Positions 15,825-24,737 of a DNA stretch of 45,236 nt are shown in pieces. The first letter of the stretch is position 1. The number at the start of each line of letters is the position of its first letter. Under the pieces are notes generated by a model. It ran no database searches and was not told the origin of the DNA. It saw only the letters and a list, made by a program, of their open reading frames with translations. Source of the DNA: Halobacteriovorax sp. (GTDB taxonomy: Bacteria; Bdellovibrionota; Bacteriovoracia; Bacteriovoracales; Bacteriovoracaceae); assembly GCA_002716825.1 (NCBI GenBank), contig PBCC01000003.1:1-45236 (forward strand), in the 5' to 3' direction. A program made the position numbers and the translations under genes.

Positions 15825-17063
15825 TTAACGATCTAGTTCGACAATAAATGCGACGCCAAGTTGAGAGAACTTAGCTGCGTGAGATGCACTACCACGAGAA
15901 ACCTCAATTAGGTCACCTGTGGTGTGGATTTTTCTATTCATGTCATTCTTGCGAGCTTCAAATGGCATACTGGCCGGAAAACCATTTGAATGCCAAGAAG
16001 CGTGGTCTGAACAACCGTAACCACACTTATCATAGCCCCAACGAAGACCTTGCAAGTACTCATCAATAATTCTACCGATAAACTCGTTTTGATCAGCGTT
16101 TGTGAAATCTGTCATCATGACGATGTCGAAATTTTCAGAACCTTTGAAGTTCGTCATATCGAGCTGCATAACGCCAATAACAGACTTACCAGCGTTTTTG
16201 TAAGCAGAAGCAATTTCTTTAGAACCACGTAGTCCAACTTCTTCCGCAGCATAGCCCATGAACTGAATAGTTTTATTTGGGCGATATGAGTTTTCCATTA
16301 GAACGCGAATAATTTCTGTAATCGATGACATTCCAGAAGCGTTATCATCTGCACCAGGAGCAGTGATATTGCTTCCGCCCATCCAGCCAGAGATTGAGTC
16401 AGCGTGTCCACCAACAACAACAACTTCTTCAGGATTAACTGCACCAGTGATCGTCATAACGACTGAAGGTTGCTTCCAAGCTGAGTGCTCAAAGAACTCA
16501 ACTTTTACATCATTTCTACCGCTAGCAAGTTCTGTCCACTTCTGCTTAATCCACTCTTGAGATTGAACGCCGTATTCAGATTGATAATAACGATTTTTAA
16601 AAGATGAAAGCTTACGAATCGTTGCTTCAATTTCAGAAGCATTGACCTGTGGGATTAGTTTTTCAACTGTATCTTGTTGATCAATAGTATAATTAGCAAA
16701 AATAGCTTTTTCGGCCATCATGCGAGCATCGTTTGAATACAGCTCAAGCTTTGCTGAAGCTGCATTATCGTGGAACATATAGCCACCACAACGATTAAAC
16801 TCTTCGTGCATCATTTCTGATAAGAATTCGGTTGCCGTCTCTTTTGTTCTGATTACGGCAATACCGTCTCTCACTTCTAGAACTTCAACATGGTGTCTGA
16901 AATTCTTCTTAGCGCTTGTTAGAGCATCGGCATCAATCGTTAGATAAACGTCGCGATCAGAGTTTTTGATATTGAGTTTTGAGAAATCAGTATGCTCGTG
17001 AGCCTGGACAGAAAATCCAGTACCCAAGGTCATAACCATTAGCATCATGCTTAGTTTATTCAC
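15825..17063 (-). CDS. Exported M28-family leucyl-type aminopeptidase
   Basis: A secreted or periplasmic zinc aminopeptidase. The start is set at GTG 17063 since GGAGGG lies five bases upstream and a signal peptide begins there (hydrophobic LSMMLMVMTLGTG, cleavage probably after VQA); the longer frame to 17168 would put 35 unrelated residues in front. The M28 ligands are in GGHADS (His, about 219), PGADDNASG (Asp, about 238), GYAAEEVGLRG (catalytic and zinc Glu, about 272), a later Asp in LDMTNFKG, and GCSDHASW (His). The cysteine pair in DKCGYGCSDH matches Vibrio/Aeromonas aminopeptidases, and a pro-region precedes the catalytic domain. It probably liberates N-terminal amino acids from peptides. 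It is divergent from the nitronate monooxygenase gene. Confidence 0.88.
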   Translation of the reverse strand: MNKLSMMLMVMTLGTGFSVQAHEHTDFSKLNIKNSDRDVYLTIDADALTSAKKNFRHHVEVLEVRDGIAVIRTKETATEFLSEMMHEEFNRCGGYMFHDNAASAKLELYSNDARMMAEKAIFANYTIDQQDTVEKLIPQVNASEIEATIRKLSSFKNRYYQSEYGVQSQEWIKQKWTELASGRNDVKVEFFEHSAWKQPSVVMTITGAVNPEEVVVVGGHADSISGWMGGSNITAPGADDNASGMSSITEIIRVLMENSYRPNKTIQFMGYAAEEVGLRGSKEIASAYKNAGKSVIGVMQLDMTNFKGSENFDIVMMTDFTNADQNEFIGRIIDEYLQGLRWGYDKCGYGCSDHASWHSNGFPASMPFEARKNDMNRKIHTTGDLIEVSRGSASHAAKFSQLGVAFIVELDR

Positions 17064-17197
17064 TTTAGCCCTCCGTTGGCCGTGCAAGTATTTTGCGTTT
17101 CTTCCTTGAATGTCATTACAATGAATGGACCAAATAAGTGTATCGCTCTTTAATAAGATTGCGAGCACGCATGCCTCATAAATTCTTACAGGTGATT

Positions 17198-18190
17198 ATG
17201 AATATTTCCACATGGTTAACGCAGACGTTCAAAATAAAATACCCAATTATCCTAGCGCCAATGTTTTTGGTCTCTAATGATGAGATGCTCATTGCTGCTG
17301 CTAAAGCTGGCATAACCGGTTGTATTCCGGCGCTTAATTACAGGACACCTGAAGAATTTGAGGCCGGATTGAAGAACCTCAAAGATAACTGCCCCGGACC
17401 CTTTGGCGTCAATCTCATTGTAAACAAGTCCAATGTTCACCTTCCAAAACAGATTGAGCTTCTGACTAAATACGTCCCCGATTACATCATTACTTCTTTA
17501 GGCTCACCGCGCGAAGTGATTGAGAGAGTCGGAAAGCTAGGAGCTAAAATATTCTGTGATGTGGTCGACGTCGACTACGCTCTAAAAGTTGAAGAGCTTG
17601 GTGCTGATGCTCTAATCGCCGTTAACTCTGGAGCGGGCGGACACGCAGGAAAAATCCCGAGCTCAATTCTAGTTCCTATGCTCAGAGAGAAATCAAAGCT
17701 ACCGGTGATTGCTGCCGGCGGCGTTGGAACGGGTGATGCTCTACTCTCTATGCTCGCACTTGGGGCAGAGGGAGCTTCCATCGGTTCCCCATTTATCGCG
17801 ACTCATGAAGGTGGGGTGAATGCTGACTATAAACAAGCCTGTATTGATTATGGTGCTGCCGACATTGCCATGACTTCAAAAGTTTCCGGTACTCCGTGTA
17901 CCGTTATCAAAACACCCTATGTTGAAAAAATTGGTCTAGAGCAAAATTTTATTGAGTCATTTTTAAACTCGAACAAGCAAGTTAAGAAGTACGCAAAGAT
18001 GCTGACCTACTACAAAGGGATGAAGCTGCTTGAAAAAGCTGCTTTTTCTGCCACTTATAAAAGTGTATGGTGTGCCGGCCCATCCATAGAGTTCTCTCAC
18101 AAGATTGAATCAGTTGATGAAGTCGTCAAACGACTCATCACCGGAATGGAACAGGCCAAGAAGCAGTTGGGAGCACGCCTAAGTGACTAA
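17198..18190 (+). CDS. Nitronate monooxygenase / FabK-like FMN oxidoreductase
   Basis: A TIM-barrel FMN enzyme of 330 residues. The N-terminus KIKYPIILAPM is the usual start of this family, NSGAGGHAGK (near residue 147) holds the catalytic-type His and phosphate loop, and IAAGGVGTGDALLSMLALGAEGASIGSPF forms the FMN phosphate site. Members oxidise alkyl nitronates or reduce enoyl-ACP (FabK); I cannot separate these by eye, though length and the GGHxG segment favour nitronate monooxygenase. The start at ATG 17198 is preferred (AGGTG upstream and conserved N-terminus begins at once); GTG 17138 would add a 20-residue extension. The stop overlaps the GTG start of the MFS transporter by eight bases. 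Confidence 0.82.
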   Translation: MNISTWLTQTFKIKYPIILAPMFLVSNDEMLIAAAKAGITGCIPALNYRTPEEFEAGLKNLKDNCPGPFGVNLIVNKSNVHLPKQIELLTKYVPDYIITSLGSPREVIERVGKLGAKIFCDVVDVDYALKVEELGADALIAVNSGAGGHAGKIPSSILVPMLREKSKLPVIAAGGVGTGDALLSMLALGAEGASIGSPFIATHEGGVNADYKQACIDYGAADIAMTSKVSGTPCTVIKTPYVEKIGLEQNFIESFLNSNKQVKKYAKMLTYYKGMKLLEKAAFSATYKSVWCAGPSIEFSHKIESVDEVVKRLITGMEQAKKQLGARLSD

Positions 18191-19430
18191 ACCAAAATTT
18201 TCGCTTTTAGGAAATCCTAATTACACGCGATTGTATATTGCGGGCACATCCTCGGAACTTGGTTCTTTCGTAACTGAAACCGCACTGATGCTGCTGGTTT
18301 TTAAGCTTTCTGGCGATAATAAAAGTTATCTTGGCTTAACCAGGGCCGTCTTTCTTCTCTTTCTCACTATCGGTGGAATCCTTGGTGGTCCTATCGGAGC
18401 ACTTAAGAACAGACGCTCTGTTCTCATCTTTTGTGACATCATTCGTATCCCGATCGTTGCCTCACTCCTCTTCCTAAAAGATCCTGATGCCATTGTATGG
18501 ATGAACGGCATGATCGCACTCTTTACCGGAATCTTTAATCCCTCTCGCCAGGCCATGATCAATGAGATTGTGCCTCAAAAACAAATTAAAAAAGCGAATG
18601 CCCTGTTTGGCTCGACTTTCGCAACTCTTCACTTAATAGGTCCCTTTCTTGGTGCTTGGATTTTTGCTCAAACTGGGCGCATGACCGAAATCTTAGCTTT
18701 TGATCTTTTTACCTACTTTATTGGTATTTGGTTTCTTTCAAGAATTGTTTATCAACCCAAAAGCTCAACCAATGCTCTAAAGAGCAATCTCGCCAACGAG
18801 CTTCGCCAGGGATTTCGCTATCTCAAAGGCCGTCTCGACTTGATGTCGATGTTTGCTAACAATATTATTGCCGGTTTTGTCATAGGATTATTAATCCCAC
18901 TACTTCTGCCTTTTGTTCAAGAGCAGCTTGGAGGCGGTGAAAAGGAGTATGGCGTTCTGCTTTCGCTCTTTGGCTTGGGTGGAATTGTTGGCGGTTGGTT
19001 TTCACATAAAGCATCTCAAAATTTTTCTACAGGAAAGATTATAACCATTTCAATCTTCATTGAGCCTTTAATGATGGGCTGGTGGGTGATGAATACAAGT
19101 TTGATGATGGGCTATCTTATTTTCTTCCTTTGGGGTGTCTTAGTCTTTACGAGAATTCCATCTCAGCTCAATCATATTTCCGAAACTGTCCCATCTAATG
19201 TTTTAAGCCAAATGTTTTCGCTACTTGATCTTGCTTTTGTTATCCCTAATATTTCGAGCGGAATTCTTCTAACATTCATTGCTAACGATCATAAAACTGT
19301 CGATATGCTCTTTATTGCTGCTCTAGGTTTTGTCTTTTTGATTTGGCCACGTGCTTTCCTCAAAGAGACACAAAGCTTATTTAGTAGTGAAGTTCTCAAG
19401 GTTGATAGAGATAATGAGTCTTTGTCTTAA
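18183..19430 (+). CDS. MFS transporter
   Basis: A 415-residue polytopic inner-membrane protein with about 12 hydrophobic segments and a short central cytoplasmic loop (around KSSTNALKSNLANELRQGFRYLKGR, residues 195-215). The N-terminal NPNYTRLYIAGTSSELGSFV and the LGGPIGALKNRRSVLI loop (MFS motif A variant) resemble EntS/MFS-3-type exporters. The substrate is unknown. It starts with GTG inside the preceding nitronate monooxygenase-like gene (overlap of eight bases), so the two are cotranscribed. The following saccharopine dehydrogenase gene appears to have its own promoter near the end of this gene. Confidence 0.82.
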   Translation: MTKPKFSLLGNPNYTRLYIAGTSSELGSFVTETALMLLVFKLSGDNKSYLGLTRAVFLLFLTIGGILGGPIGALKNRRSVLIFCDIIRIPIVASLLFLKDPDAIVWMNGMIALFTGIFNPSRQAMINEIVPQKQIKKANALFGSTFATLHLIGPFLGAWIFAQTGRMTEILAFDLFTYFIGIWFLSRIVYQPKSSTNALKSNLANELRQGFRYLKGRLDLMSMFANNIIAGFVIGLLIPLLLPFVQEQLGGGEKEYGVLLSLFGLGGIVGGWFSHKASQNFSTGKIITISIFIEPLMMGWWVMNTSLMMGYLIFFLWGVLVFTRIPSQLNHISETVPSNVLSQMFSLLDLAFVIPNISSGILLTFIANDHKTVDMLFIAALGFVFLIWPRAFLKETQSLFSSEVLKVDRDNESLS

Positions 19431-19450
19431 TATTAGAATCATTTTATACT
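19422..19450 (+). promoter_or_regulatory. Sigma70-like promoter, leaderless start predicted for the saccharopine dehydrogenase gene
   Basis: TTGTCT (19422-19427), 17-base spacer, TATACT (19445-19450). The -10 ends six bases before ATG 19457, so the transcript would begin at the start codon; no Shine-Dalgarno sequence is present. The -35 lies inside the end of the MFS gene. Confidence 0.5.
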
Positions 19451-19456
19451 CTCTAC

Positions 19457-20512
19457 ATGAAATCTCACATCTGGCTTAGAAGCGAAACTAAAGATCACGA
19501 ACGTCGTACACCTCTTACACCTATTGGTGCTCAGCAGTTGATTCAAGACGGTCATATCGTCACTGTTGAAAAATGCAATGATAGAATTATCAAAGACAGT
19601 GATTATCAAAATGTTGGCTGCCAGCTAGTTGATGCTCTCAGCTGGAAAACTGCTCCTAAAGAGACCATTATTTTGGGGTTAAAAGAATTACCTGAAAATG
19701 AGTCCGACCCACTTATTCATAAGCATATCTTCTTTGGACATGCCTTCAAAGGCCAAGCTGGTGCCACTGAATTACTAAAGCGCTTTAAAAGTGGTGGTGG
19801 TTCACTTTATGATCTTGAGTACCTCATAGATGAAAACCAACGACGTGTCGCTGCCTTTGGTTTTTGGGCCGGATTTACTGGTGCAGCGGCCGCTATGGAT
19901 TCCTGGGCAGATTTATCTCAAGGGAAAGATTTCTCACCTCTTCACGACTATGAACACCAAGATGAATGGATTGCCTCCCTCAAAAAACGACTGATCGGCC
20001 AAGCTCCCAATGTCATGGTTGTTGGTGCTAAAGGGCGCTGTGGAAGTGGTGCTCTCACTCTTTTAAAGAAGATTGGTATTTTTCCTACATCTTGGGATTA
20101 TCAAGAAACAAAAGAAGGTGGGCCTTTTAAAAAGATCGCGGAGCATGATGTTTTTATCAATACCGCTTTGATCAATACCAAAATTCCACCTTTTATCAAT
20201 GAAGAAATACTCGAAGACCAAGCGCTATCAATTATTTGCGATGTGAGCTGCGATCCATCTGGAGAGCTCAATCCCATACCTCTTTACGACAGAGCTGGAT
20301 CATGGCAAAAGCCGCTTCAATCAAAGCTCTTAGCTGGTAAAATTAGACATATCTTAGCGGTCGATAATCTTCCGTCTTTATTGCCGAAAGAAAGTAGTGA
20401 GGATTTTGCAGAACAGCTACTTCCTCACCTTAGGTCTTTTGCCAGTGATCATTCGAATTCAATCTTCGAGCGTTCACTAGCATTCTTTAAGAGTCATTCA
20501 GATAAGATATAA
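19457..20512 (+). CDS. LYS1-type saccharopine dehydrogenase (NAD+, L-lysine-forming)
   Basis: A 351-residue protein that aligns by eye along its whole length with fungal LYS1. Shared segments include LRSETKDHERRTPLTP, SWKTAPKETIILGLKELPE (about 74-92), the HIFFGHAFKGQAG region, SLYDLEYL, RRVAAFGFWAGFTGAA, the NAD-binding VVGAKGRCGSGALTLL (about 193-208), CDVSCDPSG and DNLPSLLPKESSEDF. In fungi the enzyme splits saccharopine to lysine and 2-oxoglutarate, the last step of the aminoadipate route; it is reversible and serves lysine breakdown elsewhere. No other aminoadipate-pathway gene is visible, so direction is open. It may be leaderless. Its end overlaps the converging exported-protein gene by 19 bases. 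Confidence 0.85.
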   Translation: MKSHIWLRSETKDHERRTPLTPIGAQQLIQDGHIVTVEKCNDRIIKDSDYQNVGCQLVDALSWKTAPKETIILGLKELPENESDPLIHKHIFFGHAFKGQAGATELLKRFKSGGGSLYDLEYLIDENQRRVAAFGFWAGFTGAAAAMDSWADLSQGKDFSPLHDYEHQDEWIASLKKRLIGQAPNVMVVGAKGRCGSGALTLLKKIGIFPTSWDYQETKEGGPFKKIAEHDVFINTALINTKIPPFINEEILEDQALSIICDVSCDPSGELNPIPLYDRAGSWQKPLQSKLLAGKIRHILAVDNLPSLLPKESSEDFAEQLLPHLRSFASDHSNSIFERSLAFFKSHSDKI

Positions 20513-21288
20513 ATCCAAGGTCTTTGAACGACGAATGATTCTGACTGCGCTTCTTCAAGCTCATCGAATATTTTCCCGCGTACATCTAAGAAACTTGCCT
20601 TAGCTTTATCGAGGCGAATTGAGATTTTGCCGTCGTTTGGATCTTGGCTGATTAGTCCTTCAAATTTAACTGTGGCACTAATGCCAATGCTGACAGAGAC
20701 TTCGCCTTTAAACTTATTATTTGAAATATCAAGTTTAAGACTTTTAACTTCTGTATCCCCGCCACGACCAGTAACGTCCAAAGCCCTCGCAAGAGCATCT
20801 AAGATTGTTTGAAACTGATCTGAGCGCAGTGCACTTTGATAAACTAACTTTGACAAACGAATCGATGCAGAACCATTTAAACAGCTTTGGACAAGATCAC
20901 TCGATCCTGAGCACTGAGCAGAAAGCCCTTCGATGTGAACTCTTTTATCTTCATGAAGTCCGACCAAAGATGACATAGCAACTCTTTGAGATTGACCAGC
21001 GACAACAAGATCAACCCCATTCCAAGAAGCGCTCTTTAGATCTTTCACCCACGCGGCCGGCTCACTCCACTCCCATGTCTCTTCAGGAGTTGAAAGAAGA
21101 TAACCTTCACCTAGAGCTTCTAACGTTATATTGATGCGCTCCTTATCCTGGCTTGGGATACTAAATGTATCTGCCGTACCCGTACCATTTGGAGCATTAT
21201 ACTCGCCGCTAAAACCAGTAATATTAAACTGATCAGAAGCGTGCGATTGTAGAGATAAGATAAGTGCAATGAGAGCGCAAAGACGCAT
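20494..21288 (-). CDS. Exported protein of unknown function
   Basis: Not recognised. The 264-residue product has a signal peptide MRLCALIALILSLQSHA cleaved probably before SDQF. The start at ATG 21288 is chosen because CGGAGA lies upstream and the signal begins at once; the longer frame to 21321 would add 11 residues. The mature part is beta-rich by composition (alternating polar/hydrophobic, for example NKFKGEVSVSIGISATVKFEGLI), suggesting a lipid- or surface-related sheet domain, and contains one CysX11Cys pair (QCSGSSDLVQSC). It is a single gene between oligopeptidase A and the saccharopine dehydrogenase, with which it converges. Confidence 0.72.
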   Translation of the reverse strand: MRLCALIALILSLQSHASDQFNITGFSGEYNAPNGTGTADTFSIPSQDKERINITLEALGEGYLLSTPEETWEWSEPAAWVKDLKSASWNGVDLVVAGQSQRVAMSSLVGLHEDKRVHIEGLSAQCSGSSDLVQSCLNGSASIRLSKLVYQSALRSDQFQTILDALARALDVTGRGGDTEVKSLKLDISNNKFKGEVSVSIGISATVKFEGLISQDPNDGKISIRLDKAKASFLDVRGKIFDELEEAQSESFVVQRPWIYILSE

Positions 21289-21385
21289 AAGTATTCTCCG
21301 AGATTCAAGTGATATAAACACTCATCGAAGAATATCAATTCTGACCTTTGCGCTTACTTTAAATTCGGCAAGTTCAGCCGCCGTC

Positions 21386-23404
21386 CTAAACTAAACCTGC
21401 TCGCTCTAGTAATGGCTCAACTGAAGGCTCCTGACCTCTGAAAGCTTTGTACAGCTCCATGGGATGGGCACTTCCACCTTTTTCAAGAATTTGAGTCCTG
21501 AACTTTTTCGCAACCTCACGATTAAAGACGCCTTTTTCTTGAAAGTAGGCAAAAGCGTCGGCATCGAGGACTTCGGCCCATTTATAGCTGTAATAGCCTG
21601 AGGAGTAACCTCCATCAAAAATATGCGAGAATGCTGTGCTTGAACATACACCTTCAATCTTAGGCGTTAGTCTTGCGGGCTCTGTTACTTCTTGTTCAAA
21701 TTTCTCGATATCTTGGATATGAGACGGATCACCTGAGAACCACCCCATATCAAGTAGGCCAAAGGCTAATTGTCTTAATGTGCTTCGACCTTCATGAAAC
21801 GATGCTGCTCTTTTAACGTTGGCCACCAGTTCAGCTGGAATTGTTTCACCTGTTTCATAATGTTTCGCAAATAAGTCTAAGCATTCTTTTTCGTAAACCC
21901 AGTTCTCAAAGATCTGACTTGGAAGCTCGACAAAGTCCCAATACACGCTGGTGCAAGAAAGTGATCTGTATTTTACTTTTGAAAGAAGTACATGAAGAGC
22001 ATGACCAAATTCATGAAATAATGTCAGCACTTCATCTAAACCTAGTAATGATGGCTTAGTGGCCGTCGGTTTTGTAAAATTACAAACGATGGCAGCGTGA
22101 GGTCTTATATCAACGCCTTTCTCTAGCCACTGAGCGCGGATGTCATTGGCCCACGCACCACCAGACTTAGTCGCTCTTGGGAAAAAGTCGGCATAAAAAA
22201 GACCAATAAAGCTTCCATCTTCATCGTGCACTTCATAAGGCCTTACGTCTTTATGATAGACTGGAATTTGACTGTTTAGCTTAAATTTTAAGCCATAGAG
22301 TTTTTCAGCAACACCGAAGACACCATCAATGACATTTTCAAGTTTAAAGTACGGACGAAGTTGTTCATCATCGACGTTAAAGCGCTCTTTTTTTAACTTA
22401 TCTGCCCAGTAAGCATAATCCCAAGACTCTATTGGATTGGGTCCGCCCTTGCTACTTACCCACTCTTGCATATCTTTCATTTCGTTCTTGGCCGCAGGCG
22501 CAGCTTTAGATAAAAGCTCTTGCATAAAGCTTGTGACTTTATTTGTTTTTTGCGCCATTCGCTCTTCTAAAACATATTCAGCATGATCCTTGTATCCAAG
22601 CAGTACGGCGCGATCAAAGCTTAACTTGGCGATTGATTTGGCCAAAGAGGTATTATCAAAGTTTCCACCATACGCCCTCGTCGAAAAAGCCATAAACATT
22701 TTCTTTCTTAGGTCTCGTTTACTCGAGTAGGTCATAAATGGCATAAAACTTGGGTAGTGAAGTGTGAATACCCAGCCTTTGAGTTTTCTTGAACTGGCTT
22801 CTTCTGCTGCGGCTTCTCTGACTGATTCAGGCAAGCCTTCCAAATCGGATTCACTTTCTGTTTGTAAAAAGAAGTCATTGGTCGCTTTAAGAAGATTATC
22901 TGAAAATTTTATTTTTTTATCTGCAAGCTGTGTATCTATAGCTCTAAGCTTATCTTTATCGCTATCTGATAAGTTCGCTCCTCCACGGACAAAGCCTTTA
23001 TATGTTTTCTCTAACAACATTCTGTCTTCGCCAGTATATTGATCTTTTGACTTCCAAATCTTTTCGACTTGAGAAAAAAGCTCTCTATCTAATGAAACAT
23101 CATTACTGTAGTTGGTGATTTTTTTAGAAAATTCTTCTGCGATTGCTTGAATCTCTGCTGTTTTTTCTGCCGAGTGAAGATTATAGAAGATTGAAGCGAC
23201 TTGATTTAGCTCACTGTCAACAAACTCCATTCGTTCAATTATATTCTCAAACGTCGGCTTAGCTTCATTTTTAATTAGCGAAAGCCTTTCTTTTGCAATC
23301 TCAACTGCTTTATCAAGACTAGGAATAAACTCACTCACTTTGATTTGATCAAAAGCGATCGCTCCGTGAGGAAGTTTCGATTTTTCAATAATTGGATTAC
23401 TCAT
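21386..23404 (-). CDS. prlC: Oligopeptidase A, M3-family zinc metallopeptidase
   Basis: A 672-residue cytoplasmic endopeptidase, close to the roughly 680 residues of E. coli OpdA/PrlC. The zinc motif LFHEFGHALH (first His about residue 462) and the third ligand region around DFVELPSQIFENW (about 490-500) are intact; GGYSSGYYSYKWAEVLDADAF near the C-terminus is the usual substrate-binding Tyr-rich segment. It degrades peptides, including cleaved signal peptides. It starts three bases after the stop of the upstream carrier gene, with its AGGAT Shine-Dalgarno inside that end, so the two are cotranscribed. A role in using prey-derived peptides is possible but not shown. Confidence 0.93.
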   Translation of the reverse strand: MSNPIIEKSKLPHGAIAFDQIKVSEFIPSLDKAVEIAKERLSLIKNEAKPTFENIIERMEFVDSELNQVASIFYNLHSAEKTAEIQAIAEEFSKKITNYSNDVSLDRELFSQVEKIWKSKDQYTGEDRMLLEKTYKGFVRGGANLSDSDKDKLRAIDTQLADKKIKFSDNLLKATNDFFLQTESESDLEGLPESVREAAAEEASSRKLKGWVFTLHYPSFMPFMTYSSKRDLRKKMFMAFSTRAYGGNFDNTSLAKSIAKLSFDRAVLLGYKDHAEYVLEERMAQKTNKVTSFMQELLSKAAPAAKNEMKDMQEWVSSKGGPNPIESWDYAYWADKLKKERFNVDDEQLRPYFKLENVIDGVFGVAEKLYGLKFKLNSQIPVYHKDVRPYEVHDEDGSFIGLFYADFFPRATKSGGAWANDIRAQWLEKGVDIRPHAAIVCNFTKPTATKPSLLGLDEVLTLFHEFGHALHVLLSKVKYRSLSCTSVYWDFVELPSQIFENWVYEKECLDLFAKHYETGETIPAELVANVKRAASFHEGRSTLRQLAFGLLDMGWFSGDPSHIQDIEKFEQEVTEPARLTPKIEGVCSSTAFSHIFDGGYSSGYYSYKWAEVLDADAFAYFQEKGVFNREVAKKFRTQILEKGGSAHPMELYKAFRGQEPSVEPLLERAGLV

Positions 23405-23407
23405 ATT

Positions 23408-24634
23408 TTATCCTTGTAGTTCTTTATGTTTTTTAAGTAGAGGGAAAACCAGGCACAACCATAATCCCAAAGCTGCATAGAGCATTACGTCGATCCAAAT
23501 AAGTGTTTGTACGTATATCATAATAAAAGAGATAAGTCCTTTTCCGAAGCGATAACAAAACATATCGACAATATATTTTGCGCCATATTTTTGTTTGTCA
23601 CTCAGCGGGAAATAAAGAAGTTCTTTACACACAGCAAAGATAGAATAGTCAGTGCCCTTTAGTATCATAAACATACTAGCAACTGCGAGCGCTCCCCCAC
23701 CTATGCTCCAAAACTGAGCCAAGACGTAGACAATAGGAATGAAAATATGAATTTTCCTCAGAGATACAAATCTTAATAAAAATGGCAGAACAATAACTTG
23801 TAGAGCAAAGGCCAAGCTGTTAATCCATGTATAAAGCCTACCAAGCTGAGCCGTCTTCTCCACTTGGTCTGGCACAGCGATTTCAAATAGGATATTAAAT
23901 TTAAAATTAGCAAGGTTGATTACGAATTGAGTTAGGATGACAACAACGGCCATCATGGATACATATGAGCCAACTCCCTTAACGGAGGCTAGCGGTGACT
24001 GCGTTGCCTTATCAGCCTTTCCTGTCTTTAGCTCAACTCGATCAGATAGCAAGTAACTAAAAATACTCATAATAATAATCAAGCAGCCTACAATTGTAAT
24101 GCCACTTACTTGCATATGTGAGGCAAGCTCTGATGCTAATAATCCACCAAAGATACCACCTAGACTTCCCAGTGCTCCAAGCGGTCCATAGAGAATTCGA
24201 GCTATTTTGATATCAACAAGAGTATTCAGAAGTCCGTACACCATATGTAACATGACAACGATATAAACTTCTTTCCAGACATACAAAGGCCATGCATACA
24301 CACCGTGACCAAAGTCAATCATGGCCATACAAATAAGAATAAAGGCGATGCTAAATATACCTGTTGCAGCGTAGAGATTGTGAATGCGAAACTTTAATTG
24401 ATAATGATTATAAAGACTCACCAGGATGCTAAGTGCTAAAACTGACCAAACCCAAACTGCTGGTGAATTTTTCGCACCATAGTTTTGTAAAAAAACCGCT
24501 GTTGCACTTGATCTAATCAATGGATAAGAGAACAAAATACTAAAAGCAGCAAAACCGAGTAAAAGAATATTTCTCTTTGTTGCTGAATCTAGGCTCCATA
24601 GCTGATTCTTTATCTCAGTTATCCCTTTAAACAT
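23408..24634 (-). CDS. ATP/ADP-translocase-like (NTT/TLC-type) membrane carrier
   Basis: A 408-residue protein with about 11-12 membrane segments. Features shared with nucleotide transporters of Rickettsia, Chlamydia and plastids, and with their broader MFS-like relatives, are FSYPLIRSSATAVFLQNYGAKNSPAVW (about 37-63) and near the C-terminus CKELLYFPLSDKQKYGAKYIVDMFCYRFGKG (about 335-365). Canonical NTT proteins are about 500 residues, so this is a shorter relative and substrate specificity is uncertain. NTTs exchange host ATP for ADP or import nucleotides; an intraperiplasmic predator could use such a carrier to take up prey nucleotides. It is the first gene of a two-gene operon with oligopeptidase A; the ATG is preceded by AGGAAAAG. 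Confidence 0.72.
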   Translation of the reverse strand: MFKGITEIKNQLWSLDSATKRNILLLGFAAFSILFSYPLIRSSATAVFLQNYGAKNSPAVWVWSVLALSILVSLYNHYQLKFRIHNLYAATGIFSIAFILICMAMIDFGHGVYAWPLYVWKEVYIVVMLHMVYGLLNTLVDIKIARILYGPLGALGSLGGIFGGLLASELASHMQVSGITIVGCLIIIMSIFSYLLSDRVELKTGKADKATQSPLASVKGVGSYVSMMAVVVILTQFVINLANFKFNILFEIAVPDQVEKTAQLGRLYTWINSLAFALQVIVLPFLLRFVSLRKIHIFIPIVYVLAQFWSIGGGALAVASMFMILKGTDYSIFAVCKELLYFPLSDKQKYGAKYIVDMFCYRFGKGLISFIMIYVQTLIWIDVMLYAALGLWLCLVFPLLKKHKELQG

Positions 24635-24737
24635 GCTTAACTTTTCCTAATTAGACGATTTAATGACTATATTGCCTGCATCATAGTAGAATTCAACTTT
24701 ATACATTTGAAGAACTTTTAGCCCCGTAGTTTTAATT

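Noticed and set aside
17064-17168. N-terminal extension of the M28 peptidase to 17168
   Set aside because: The GTG at 17063 has an ideal Shine-Dalgarno and begins a signal peptide; the extension would hide that signal behind 35 unrelated residues.
17138-17197. N-terminal extension of the nitronate monooxygenase-like protein
   Set aside because: The conserved N-terminus begins just after ATG 17198, which has an AGGTG site upstream; the GTG at 17138 has none.
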